The notes beneath the pieces were generated by a model, which did no database searches, had not been told where the DNA came from, and saw only the letters and a list, made by a program, of their open reading frames with translations. Below, in pieces: positions 43,259 through 50,917 of a stretch of 64,000 nucleotides of DNA. How positions within the stretch are numbered: position 1 is the first letter of the stretch; each line of letters starts with the position of its first letter. The DNA comes from an uncultured Paraprevotella sp. (GTDB lineage Bacteria > Bacteroidota > Bacteroidia > Bacteroidales > Bacteroidaceae): NCBI GenBank assembly GCA_910586505.1, contig CAJUGV010000010.1, positions 1 through 64,000 of the forward strand. Reading direction: 5' to 3'. A program made the position numbers and the translations under genes.

Positions 43259-43930
43259 TTACGAGTTGTTCTTTTTACACGCCAGATACTTGTGCAGACC
43301 GTCGTTCCGCAATTTGCAGGCCGGACAATGGCCGCATCCGTCACCCTGCACACCGTTATAGCAAGTCATCGTATCGTAGCGCACAATATCAAGCACTCCC
43401 AGCTCATCGGCCATGGCCCATGTCCGGCACTTGTCTATCCACATCAGCGGAGTATGCAATACGAACTGCTCCTCCATCGCGAGGTTCAACGTTACATTGA
43501 GACTCTTGATAAAGGCATCGCGGCAATCGGGATAGCCGCTGAAATCGGTCTGTGATACACCGGTGACGATGTGATTGATGCCTCTCTCGCGTGCATATAC
43601 CGCGGCAATGCTGAGAAAAAACAAATTACGTCCGGGCACGAAAGTATTAGGGCAGGTTCCCTCGGGCTTCTCCATATCCATCCGAATGGAACTGTCTGTC
43701 AACGAGTTCTTACCCAAGTTGCCTACAAAAGACACATCCATACACTCCCATTCCACACCGGCTTTTAGGGCGATTGCTTCAGCCAGCGCCACTTCTTTCA
43801 CATGCTTCTGTCCGTAAACAAAACTCAACGCCGTGACCTTCCCGAAATTTTTCTTTGCCCAGAACAGGCAGGTGGTGGAGTCCTGCCCGCCGCTGAACAC
43901 CACCAATGCGGTTTCATCATTCCTCATCAT
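43259..43930 (-). CDS. queC: 7-cyano-7-deazaguanine synthase QueC
   Basis: ATP-dependent conversion of 7-carboxy-7-deazaguanine to preQ0. The PP-loop VVFSGGQDSTTCLFWA sits at residues 11-26, and the C-terminal zinc site GCGHCPACKLRNDG is near 199-212. 223 aa, typical. It is 5 bp after the transporter gene and 22 bp before queF. Note that queD and queE are not in this window, so the pathway's early steps are either elsewhere or replaced by uptake. Confidence 0.94.
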   Translation of the reverse strand: MMRNDETALVVFSGGQDSTTCLFWAKKNFGKVTALSFVYGQKHVKEVALAEAIALKAGVEWECMDVSFVGNLGKNSLTDSSIRMDMEKPEGTCPNTFVPGRNLFFLSIAAVYARERGINHIVTGVSQTDFSGYPDCRDAFIKSLNVTLNLAMEEQFVLHTPLMWIDKCRTWAMADELGVLDIVRYDTMTCYNGVQGDGCGHCPACKLRNDGLHKYLACKKNNS

Positions 43931-43935
43931 CTTTG

Positions 43936-44610
43936 CTATACCTTTAATATATTATAAGATATATTCTTGTCATACACGTCTACTCCTTCCGCACGCTTCA
44001 TATAACGTACCACACGAATCGTAACGGGAAGTATCACTATCTCGTAAAGCGTCTTGAGCAACAGTTCCCAACACATCATAAGAAACAGATTGTGCCAAGG
44101 CACCAGACCGCCCAAGGCTACGGGAAAGAATATCAGGGAATCGGCGGCCTCGCCCACGATTGTCGACACAATAGCACGTAAAGAAAAGCGCCGCCCGCCA
44201 GATGAGACTTTCATCACACTCATCACATAGGCATTTAGAAACGAACCGGAAAGGAAAGCCAGAAAGGAGGCCAACGTCACGCGGGGAGCCAGGCCGAACA
44301 AACGGTGGAACCCATCCTCATTGTCCCAATACGGCGCTCCGGGAATGATATCTGCCAAAAAGCCGAAGAAAACAAACAGGAAGTTCATCAGGAAACATAC
44401 CCATATAATAAGTTTGGCCTTATTAAACCCCCACACTTCGACGATGCAATCGTTCACAATATAAGACACAGGGAAGATCAGAAGACCGGCCGTTATATTA
44501 AACGGACCGAACGCAATGGGTTTCGTAGCCAGCAGATTGGCTGAAATGAGACACATACAAAACAGTATCCCCATGATCATGAAGGATACGCTTACAGTTT
44601 TTTCTTTCAT
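43936..44610 (-). CDS. Queuosine precursor transporter, YhhQ family
   Basis: An integral membrane protein of the YhhQ/VUT-1 family, taking up preQ0/preQ1 or related bases. It has about six helices (for example FMIMGILFCMCLISANLLA, LIIWVCFLMNFLFVFFGFL) and the family blocks GPFNITAGLLIFPVSYIVND, VTLASFLAFLSGSFLNAYVM and AIVSTIVGEAADSLIFFPVA. 224 aa. It heads the operon with queC and queF, so salvage and synthesis are co-expressed. The 58-nt leader can fold into a pseudoknot (separate entry). Confidence 0.9.
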   Translation of the reverse strand: MKEKTVSVSFMIMGILFCMCLISANLLATKPIAFGPFNITAGLLIFPVSYIVNDCIVEVWGFNKAKLIIWVCFLMNFLFVFFGFLADIIPGAPYWDNEDGFHRLFGLAPRVTLASFLAFLSGSFLNAYVMSVMKVSSGGRRFSLRAIVSTIVGEAADSLIFFPVALGGLVPWHNLFLMMCWELLLKTLYEIVILPVTIRVVRYMKRAEGVDVYDKNISYNILKV

Positions 44611-44668
44611 ATTTTCTTGTTTTTAAAGAGGTTACCAAGCACTCATCATATATCCCCTCCGGGATTGC
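44611..44668 (-). promoter_or_regulatory. Structured leader of the queuosine operon; preQ1-riboswitch-like pseudoknot
   Basis: A minus-strand -7 element TAACTTTG (44674-44681) predicts a transcript beginning near 44668, giving a ~58-nt leader. In it GGAGG (44660-44656) can pair with CCUCU (44631-44627), and CUUG (44639-44636) inside that loop can pair with CAAG (44619-44616), with the A-rich UUUAAAAA between. This is the H-type topology of preQ1 class I riboswitches, ending five bases before the ATG. A competing hairpin AUCCC/GGGAU (44665-44661 with 44656-44652) would block the first helix. The first loop is longer (16 nt) than in known class I, so identity is uncertain. Confidence 0.4.
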
Positions 44669-44792
44669 GAGGACAAAGTTACGATAAAGAGAAGAAACGG
44701 CAAAAAGTTTGTTTAAAAAAAGTTTTTCAATACCCCGTAACCAAAAGAATTCGTACCTTTACCACCAGTTTTAAATTTCTAAACATACAAAA

Positions 44793-45887
44793 ATGAAAAA
44801 ACTAATCATGAGTCTGCTCATGGCTGCAAGCTGTGGAGCGACATTCGCACAGTCGGACTACAAAGTGACGTTCACCACCGACCGCAACGACATTTCCCAA
44901 ATCTACCTTTGCTCGGAAGAAGACGGCTCCGTGCTGGACAGCATCGAATGCAAAAACGGCAAAGCCATCCTGACAGGCAAGCGAAAACTGCCGCTTATCG
45001 CAGCGCTGACGCAAGACAAACAGTTCAGGAAGATCATCACTTCCTTCATTCTCGACGAAACACCCGTCACTATCAGCCGGACAGAGAACGGAACGGAAGT
45101 GGAAGGTTCTCCCCTTAACAGAAAATACGCAGACGTGAAGAAAAACATCAACGTCTTCAACGATAAAATGAGAGCATTGCAGGGCGAAGCGCGCGAAGCG
45201 GCACAGAAGAGCAACGGAAAGATTCCGGAAGAAGAAATGAAACGCCTGCAGGAAGAATTCTCAAAAGCTCAGAACGGACAGGCTGAAGTCATCCGGAAAG
45301 CTTTGGAGGAACACAAGGAAAACATGATTCCCGCTGCCCTGATAGCATACTATGCCGAAAATATAGGAATGGACAAGGTGGAAGAATACCTGAAAGACTA
45401 TGCTTTCAGCAGCAACGACATTCTGACAGATGTCATCCAACACATAGAGGCCTTGAAACGCAAGGCTGTGGGAGCGATGTTTACCGATTTTACAATGAAC
45501 GACATGGAAGGCACTCCGCGCAAGTTGTCAGACTACGTAGGCAAAGGAAACTACGTGCTTGTAGACTTCTGGGCCAGCTGGTGCGGACCCTGCCGCGCCG
45601 AAATGCCGAATGTCAAGAAGGCATACGAGCAGTTCCATCCCAAAGGATTTGAAATCGTAGGCATCTCTTTCGACGCACAGAAAGAGGCTTGGAAAAAAGC
45701 AACCGAAGACATGGGTATCACCTGGCCGCAACTGTCCGACCTGAAAGCATGGCAATGTGAAGCCGGTGCCATCTACGCCATCCGCGGCATCCCCGCCACC
45801 ATCCTGTTCGGGCCTGACGGCAAAATTGTAGCTACAGACCTGCGAGGCGAAGCGCTCAGCAAGAAACTGGCGGAAGTTTATCCGTAA
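44793..45887 (+). CDS. TlpA-like thiol-disulfide oxidoreductase with N-terminal DUF4369
   Basis: Signal peptide (MKKLIMSLLMAASCGATFAQ), then a DUF4369 domain (about 24-130; ISQIYLCSEEDGSVLDSIEC...FILDETPVTI). A helical linker follows, and then a thioredoxin domain with VDFWASWCGPCRAEMPN (CGPC near residue 264-267) and the cis-Pro in RGIPATILFGPDG. It is periplasmic, and would reduce disulfides in exported proteins or haem-related partners. The standard Bacteroidales architecture is 364 aa. A promoter-like TACCTTTA is at 44754-44761, and a strong terminator follows. Confidence 0.9.
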   Translation: MKKLIMSLLMAASCGATFAQSDYKVTFTTDRNDISQIYLCSEEDGSVLDSIECKNGKAILTGKRKLPLIAALTQDKQFRKIITSFILDETPVTISRTENGTEVEGSPLNRKYADVKKNINVFNDKMRALQGEAREAAQKSNGKIPEEEMKRLQEEFSKAQNGQAEVIRKALEEHKENMIPAALIAYYAENIGMDKVEEYLKDYAFSSNDILTDVIQHIEALKRKAVGAMFTDFTMNDMEGTPRKLSDYVGKGNYVLVDFWASWCGPCRAEMPNVKKAYEQFHPKGFEIVGISFDAQKEAWKKATEDMGITWPQLSDLKAWQCEAGAIYAIRGIPATILFGPDGKIVATDLRGEALSKKLAEVYP

Positions 45888-45920
45888 GCAACAGGCAGAG
45901 CGCGTCTCTGCCTGTCTCAA

Positions 45921-45961
45921 AAAAGACGGCATTTCCGGATTCACCGGAAATGCCGTCTTTT
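45921..45961 (+). terminator. Rho-independent terminator
   Basis: An 18-bp perfect stem (45921-45938 with 45944-45961) with a 5-nt loop, A4 on the left and T4 on the right. It follows the TlpA-like gene by 33 bp and may also serve the convergent FadL-type gene. Confidence 0.85.
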
Positions 45962-46002
45962 GTCATCCCTAAAACCAAAAGGGAGGCGCGCAAAGCGCAT
46001 GA

Positions 46003-47571
46003 TCAGAAGCTGAAGTCTATACCCAGTCCGAACACCTTATTGGTACGGGTGAACGTATCTCCGCCTTTCAATGCGCCATTGGCCAGCAAGCCGTCGGCCA
46101 AAGGCTGGCCCATCGCCGTGGCCACGGTACCGCTGATTCCGTTATAATCGTTCGTCACACGGTCATAATCCTTATAGAACGAATGGAAGTAAGCCACATT
46201 CACCTTGATGCGCTTCGTGGCCCGGATTCCCAGTCCCACTCCCAATGAATTGGAGCATACGTTGAAACTCATGTCTTTTATATATTCATCGGTCAGGCCG
46301 AAATAAGTGTTCTGCCATCCCGCACTCACCTGCACTCTCTCGGTAATGTCGTATTCCACTCCGGCCAGAAACTCTCTCGACCCACTCTTCAGCAACTCAT
46401 TGGAGCCTCCTTCCTGCGAAGCCTGCTTGTCGAAATAGTGATGGTATCCGGCCATGACACGCAGCGAAGGCAGGATCTCATACTGCGCTCCGAGCGTAAG
46501 AAGAGCCGGTATGTCCTCTTTCACCGTATATCCGTCGCGATAACGGTCAAGCATTTCCAGCCGGGATGCCGACAAACTGTTGGCCGAACGGTTTTCCAGT
46601 CTGATTTTCGTCTTGAACTCATACTTCGCACCGAAATTGAACTTCCCTATCTTATAATCCAATCCTATGATGGGCGTGAATCCCCAACCCGACTGGTCGC
46701 AGTTCAGCATCACGTCTTCCGTGGCCACAGCCAGCGTTCCCATCTGGCGGGCTGCCGTTTTGGCCTCACCCGCTTTGGCCAGCAATTCCTGAGCCAACGC
46801 CGCATTCCCTGCAGCCGCAGCCTGCTCGGCAGCCACAGCCAACTGACCGGCCGCAGCCACATAATAGTCACGCTTTCCGGCAAACAGGTCCGACGCGCCC
46901 GTCATTCCCTCTCCGGCAGGATTGTTCACCGAGATGTTCCTCACATATCCGTAGTAGTTGCTGTTGGCATAGACCAGACGGCCACCTACAAAAGCCGACA
47001 GATTGTCTGTTATCTTGTAGGCCGCTCCCACCTGGAATCCATAATAATACTGACGCCCGCGCATATAACTGTCCAGCGAATAGCTATTTATACCCATACC
47101 TGCACCCAACAAAGGCAAAAGCGCCGCCTGACTCTCGAACGAACCGAGACCGTTGCCGAACTCACACTTTCCGCCTCCGCCACCAATGGCAAAATTGAAA
47201 GAATAAGACCAGCGACCACGATTATAGGCAGCCTGCAAGGACGGGATGACCGGAGCTTTGGCATCACCTTTGAACAGTTTGGAACCGCTATCCTGATTAC
47301 CGACCCCATATTTAAATGGTGCAAAAGTAGACGTCACCTCGCGCGTCTGATAGGCACTCTGGAAGTTCAAGGACAAATGCAGTCCCTGTGGCAGGAAAGC
47401 CACACCGGCCGGATTGCTGTACACTCCGTCTATTCCGATGGCACCGTCACGGGCCGGGTTGCGCAAAAAAGCTACATTCTGATTGGTGTTGGTAAGAAAG
47501 CCGCCTGCAAACGTTACACTTGAAACCATCAAGCCAAAGGCAGCTACAAAACTTTTTTTCTTCATATTCAT
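46003..47571 (-). CDS. OmpP1/FadL/TodX-family outer-membrane transporter
   Basis: Signal peptide (FVAAFGLMVSSVTFAGGF), then the FadL-type N-terminal hatch (NVAFLRNPARDGAIGIDGVYSNPAGVAFLP in two adjoining pieces, with NPAG conserved) followed by a 14-strand-like barrel. It ends in a C-terminal aromatic (FGLGIDFSF). FadL proteins pass hydrophobic compounds such as long-chain fatty acids across the outer membrane. An Ala/Gln/Glu-rich insertion near residues 235-285 (LAVAAEQAAAAGNAALAQEL) is a helical extracellular or periplasmic excursion not usual in FadL. 522 aa. Minus-strand -7 element TAATTTTG at 47595-47602. Confidence 0.88.
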   Translation of the reverse strand: MNMKKKSFVAAFGLMVSSVTFAGGFLTNTNQNVAFLRNPARDGAIGIDGVYSNPAGVAFLPQGLHLSLNFQSAYQTREVTSTFAPFKYGVGNQDSGSKLFKGDAKAPVIPSLQAAYNRGRWSYSFNFAIGGGGGKCEFGNGLGSFESQAALLPLLGAGMGINSYSLDSYMRGRQYYYGFQVGAAYKITDNLSAFVGGRLVYANSNYYGYVRNISVNNPAGEGMTGASDLFAGKRDYYVAAAGQLAVAAEQAAAAGNAALAQELLAKAGEAKTAARQMGTLAVATEDVMLNCDQSGWGFTPIIGLDYKIGKFNFGAKYEFKTKIRLENRSANSLSASRLEMLDRYRDGYTVKEDIPALLTLGAQYEILPSLRVMAGYHHYFDKQASQEGGSNELLKSGSREFLAGVEYDITERVQVSAGWQNTYFGLTDEYIKDMSFNVCSNSLGVGLGIRATKRIKVNVAYFHSFYKDYDRVTNDYNGISGTVATAMGQPLADGLLANGALKGGDTFTRTNKVFGLGIDFSF

Positions 47572-48216
47572 GAAAATTTGCTAAATATCAGGCGCAAAAT
47601 TAACGATTAAAACTTTAATTCACAAACATTCGAGGATTTTATTTCATTTCCAATCGTTACACTCACAACAACAATACGCCAAAATCCGTCCTCCATACCA
47701 GCTATCCGGAATGAGACAAGAGGCCTTCCATCCCCACCTGATACCCGGAAAATAAATTACATCATAATATGATAGAAAAACGGTCGGCGCACCACGCTAA
47801 AATCATGCGGACAACAAAAAAATTTCATGAGCACGAAAAATAAAATTCATGAGCACGGAATTTTTCCGTCGTGCGCAAAAGGATTCCGCTGCGGAAGCCT
47901 CACCTCACAACAGCCTACAAATCAAACCATTCCGCCTTGATACAATCAACACATACTCCCGTCCTTCGCCCTTCCGCAGACCTTACATTTATCCTGACAC
48001 CGCGCCCGGCAATGAGAAACCGGACACCTGCACCGCCATTCATCGGATGAACCTGCGGAACAAGCCCCACGGGCCCCGGCATCCATCCTTATCTCCGCAC
48101 GCATGCGGACCAATTAAGACGGTTCACACACGGTTTTTATCACCGAATGCCCCTTCCTACAGAAGATTTTTCGTATCTTTGCGGCTTTAAGAATCATCAC
48201 AATAAACAAACTATAT
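47572..48216. other. 645-bp intergenic region without a gene
   Basis: It separates the divergent FadL-type and ffh genes. Contents: the leftward promoter (47595-47602), copy C of the ATGAGCACG repeat (47823-47874), short unconvincing frames, and the ffh -7 element TATCTTTG at 48174-48181. About 300 bp (47880-48170) hold nothing I can assign. Confidence 0.5.
47823..47874. repeat. Copy C of the ATGAGCACG repeat (direct-repeat form)
   Basis: TTCATGAGCACG occurs twice (47824-47835 and 47846-47857), offset by 22 bp. The second copy continues into an imperfect hairpin, GCACGGAA (47853-47860) against TTCCGTCGTGC (47864-47874). The core is the same as in copies A, B and D, but the copies here are in direct rather than inverted orientation. 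Confidence 0.6.
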
Positions 48217-49569
48217 ATGTTCGACAATCTGAGTGAAAGACTGGAACGGTCTTTCAAAATCCTGAAAGGTGAAGGCAAGATAACGGAAATCAACGTGGCT
48301 GAAACCCTGAAAGACGTACGCCGCGCGTTGCTTGATGCCGACGTAAACTATAAGGTGGCCAAATCTTTCACCGACACTGTAAAACAAAAGGCACTGGGAC
48401 AAAACGTGCTGACAGCCGTGAAACCCAGTCAGTTGATGGTAAAGATCGTGCACGACGAACTGGCAGCGCTCATGGGTAGCGAAACGGTGGAGATAAACCT
48501 GCAGGGACATCCCTCCGTCATCCTTATGGCCGGCCTCAACGGTGCGGGAAAGACCACACTGTCCGGAAAACTCGCACTCATGCTGAAAAGCAAGAAACGC
48601 AAGAACCCGTTGTTGGCAGCCTGCGACATCTACCGTCCGGCGGCCATTGAACAGTTGAAGGTGCTGGGCGAACAGATCGGAATCCCCGTCTACAGCGAAC
48701 CGGACAGCAAGGATGCCGTCGGAATCGCACAGAACGCCATCAAGGAAGCCAAAGCCAAAGGCTATGACGTGGTCATCGTCGACACTGCCGGCCGTCTGGC
48801 TGTGGACGAACAGATGATGCAGGAAATCGCCGCCATCAAGAATGCTATCACTCCGGACGAAACCCTCTTCGTAGTAGATGCCATGACCGGACAGGATGCA
48901 GTGAATACGGCCAAGGAATTCAACGACAGGCTGGACTTCGACGGCGTGGTGCTCACCAAACTCGACGGCGACACGCGAGGCGGTGCCGCCCTGTCTATCC
49001 GCACGGTGGTGAACAAACCTATCAAATTCGTGGGTACGGGCGAGAAGATGGAAGCCATCGACCAGTTCCACCCCTCACGAATGGCAGACCGTATCCTCGG
49101 TATGGGAGACATCGTGTCGCTGGTAGAGAAAGCACAGGAACAGTATGACGAAGAAGAAGCACGACGCCTGCAGAAGAAAATCGCCAAGAACCAGTTCGAC
49201 TTCAACGATTTCATGTCGCAGATACAGCAAATCAAGAAGATGGGTAACCTGAAAGACCTGGCCAGCATGATACCGGGTGTGGGTAAGGCCATCAAGGATG
49301 TGGATATCGACGACAATGCCTTCAAGAGCATCGAAGCCATCATTCAGAGCATGACGCCGCGCGAGCGTACTCATCCTGAAATATTGAACACCAGCCGACG
49401 CCAGCGCATTGCCAAAGGATCAGGCACCAACATACAGGAAGTGAACCGCCTCATCAAGCAATTCGACCAGACGCGCAAGATGATGCGCATGGTGACAGGC
49501 AGCAAAATGGGCAAGATGATGGCCAACATGCCGAAAATGCCGGGCATGCCGAAAATGCCTAAGTTCTAA
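48217..49569 (+). CDS. ffh: Signal recognition particle protein Ffh
   Basis: GTPase that binds 4.5S RNA and signal sequences and targets ribosomes to FtsY at the membrane. The N domain starts FDNLSERLERSFKILKG. The G domain shows GLNGAGKTT (107-115), DIYRPAAIEQL, DTAGRLAVD (near 189-197), TKLDGDTRGGAAL and GTGEKMEAIDQFHP. The C-terminal M domain is Met-rich, ending MMANMPKMPGMPKMPKF. 450 aa, complete. The promoter TATCTTTG lies 36 bp upstream. It is followed by folD after 27 bp, probably co-transcribed. Confidence 0.96.
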   Translation: MFDNLSERLERSFKILKGEGKITEINVAETLKDVRRALLDADVNYKVAKSFTDTVKQKALGQNVLTAVKPSQLMVKIVHDELAALMGSETVEINLQGHPSVILMAGLNGAGKTTLSGKLALMLKSKKRKNPLLAACDIYRPAAIEQLKVLGEQIGIPVYSEPDSKDAVGIAQNAIKEAKAKGYDVVIVDTAGRLAVDEQMMQEIAAIKNAITPDETLFVVDAMTGQDAVNTAKEFNDRLDFDGVVLTKLDGDTRGGAALSIRTVVNKPIKFVGTGEKMEAIDQFHPSRMADRILGMGDIVSLVEKAQEQYDEEEARRLQKKIAKNQFDFNDFMSQIQQIKKMGNLKDLASMIPGVGKAIKDVDIDDNAFKSIEAIIQSMTPRERTHPEILNTSRRQRIAKGSGTNIQEVNRLIKQFDQTRKMMRMVTGSKMGKMMANMPKMPGMPKMPKF

Positions 49570-49596
49570 CCCGCAACCTGAAAAAGAAAGAACCAT

Positions 49597-50475
49597 ATGC
49601 AAATCATAGACGGAAAAGCCACTGCCGCACAAATTAAAGCGGAAATAGCCGAGGAAGTGAAGCAAATCGTAGCCAACGGCGGAAAGCGGCCGCATCTGGC
49701 CGCCATCCTCGTGGGACATGACGGAGGAAGCGAGACTTACGTGCGCAACAAGGTACTGGCCTGCGAAGCCTGCGGATTCAAATCCACCCTGCTGCGCTTT
49801 GAAGATACCATCAGCGAAGAAGACCTGCTGGCCGAAGTGGACAAACTGAACCGCGACGAAGACGTGGACGGTTTCATCGTACAACTTCCCCTTCCCGCCC
49901 ATATCTCGGAACAGAAAGTAATCGAAGCCATAGACTACCGCAAGGATGTGGACGGATTCCATCCCATCAATGTGGGACGCATGGCCATCGGACTTCCCTG
50001 CTACATCTCTGCCACTCCGAAAGGAATTCTGGAACTGCTCTGGCGTTATCATATCGAAACCAGCGGCAAGAAGTGTGTTATCCTGGGCCGCAGCAATATT
50101 GTGGGAAAACCCATGGCACAACTCATGATGCAGAAGCAATACGGCGACGCGACCGTGACCGTATGCCACAGCCGTAGCCGCGACCTGAAAAAGGAATGCC
50201 GTGAGGCGGACATCATCATCGCAGCCATCGGACGGCCGGACTTCGTGACGGCTGATATGGTAAAAGACGGCGCCACCATCATCGACGTAGGTACGACACG
50301 TGTTCCGGACGCTACGAAGAAAAGCGGATTCCGTCTGAATGGTGACGTAAAATACGACGAGGTATCACCCAAATGCAGCTTCATCACCCCCGTACCGGGC
50401 GGCGTAGGACCGATGACCATCTGCATGCTGATGAAGAACACCCTCTCGGCCGGCAAGAAAGAATTCTACCGATAG
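49597..50475 (+). CDS. folD: Bifunctional methylenetetrahydrofolate dehydrogenase/cyclohydrolase FolD
   Basis: Interconverts 5,10-methylene- and 10-formyl-tetrahydrofolate. Family blocks: SETYVRNKVLACEACGF (near 46-62, with the catalytic Tyr/Lys pair), DGFIVQLPLPAHI (near 91-103), KDVDGFHPINVGRM, the nucleotide-binding VILGRSNIVGKPMA (near 163-176) and TPVPGGVGPMTICML. 292 aa, normal. It is in line with ffh; a very long hairpin follows the stop. Confidence 0.95.
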   Translation: MQIIDGKATAAQIKAEIAEEVKQIVANGGKRPHLAAILVGHDGGSETYVRNKVLACEACGFKSTLLRFEDTISEEDLLAEVDKLNRDEDVDGFIVQLPLPAHISEQKVIEAIDYRKDVDGFHPINVGRMAIGLPCYISATPKGILELLWRYHIETSGKKCVILGRSNIVGKPMAQLMMQKQYGDATVTVCHSRSRDLKKECREADIIIAAIGRPDFVTADMVKDGATIIDVGTTRVPDATKKSGFRLNGDVKYDEVSPKCSFITPVPGGVGPMTICMLMKNTLSAGKKEFYR

Positions 50476-50482
50476 CCATCTG

Positions 50483-50537
50483 CCTATATAATATACGGTG
50501 TGCCGTGCGAACCGCGGCACACCGTATATTATATAGG
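50483..50537 (+). terminator. 23-bp perfect hairpin after folD
   Basis: Positions 50483-50505 pair without a mismatch with 50515-50537 around a 9-nt loop. It is GC-rich near the loop and AT-rich at the base, so it can work in both directions. A second small GGTAT/ATACC hairpin follows directly. Confidence 0.8.
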
Positions 50538-50596
50538 TATTTATACCCTTATTTTGAAGTTTGAAAAAAACTTGTCGATAAAAAATGCTCTAAATA

Positions 50597-50627
50597 TTTG
50601 CCGTTTTAAATAAAATGCGTACCTTTG
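50597..50627 (+). promoter_or_regulatory. tRNA-His promoter
   Basis: TTTG (50597-50600) and TACCTTTG (50620-50627) are 19 bp apart, matching the Bacteroidetes -33/-7 pair closely. The next transcribed feature is the tRNA 53 bp downstream. Confidence 0.65.
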
Positions 50628-50680
50628 CATCGCTTTAGGAAAGCAACGCGATGCTTCCGCTTAAAAAGCGCATTAAAATG

Positions 50681-50757
50681 GTGACTATAGTTCAGTCGGT
50701 TAGAGCGTCAGATTGTGGTTCTGAATGTCGTGGGTTCGAATCCCACTAGTCACCCCA
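50681..50757 (+). tRNA. tRNA-His (anticodon GTG)
   Basis: The cloverleaf is complete. Acceptor GTGACTA pairs with TAGTCAC, the anticodon stem CAGA/TCTG encloses TTGTGGT with anticodon GTG, and the T-arm has GTGGG-TTCGAAT-CCCAC. A G at 50680 faces the discriminator C at 50754, giving the extra G(-1):C73 pair specific to tRNA-His. CCA is encoded (50755-50757). Confidence 0.95.
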
Positions 50758-50760
50758 ACA

Positions 50761-50800
50761 AAAACTCATTAATCATACGATTAATGAGTTTTTTCTTTTT
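50761..50800 (+). terminator. Rho-independent terminator after the tRNA
   Basis: A 14-bp perfect stem (50761-50774 with 50779-50792) with loop ATAC, ending in a T-rich run, four bases after the CCA end. Confidence 0.85.
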
Positions 50801-50874
50801 GTAGCCCCGAAAGACCGTTCCTCGACAATCGAGCGTACCATGCGGTTGATCCCCCGACCACGTATGCATCATTT

Positions 50875-50910
50875 ATTTTAAAGGCAGTGGATGCATGACC
50901 ATCCACTGCC
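50875..50910 (-). terminator. Terminator of the GH78 gene
   Basis: GGCAGTGGATG (50883-50893) pairs with CATCCACTGCC (50900-50910). On the minus strand it is followed by a T/A-rich tail (50882 down to 50870). It lies 8 bp after the GH78 stop. Confidence 0.7.
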
Positions 50911-50917
50911 TGATATT

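Noticed and set aside
46438..47523. Rightward open frame of 361 codons antisense to the FadL-type gene
   Set aside because: It is a composition shadow of the porin gene, with no signal peptide, domain or ribosome-binding site.
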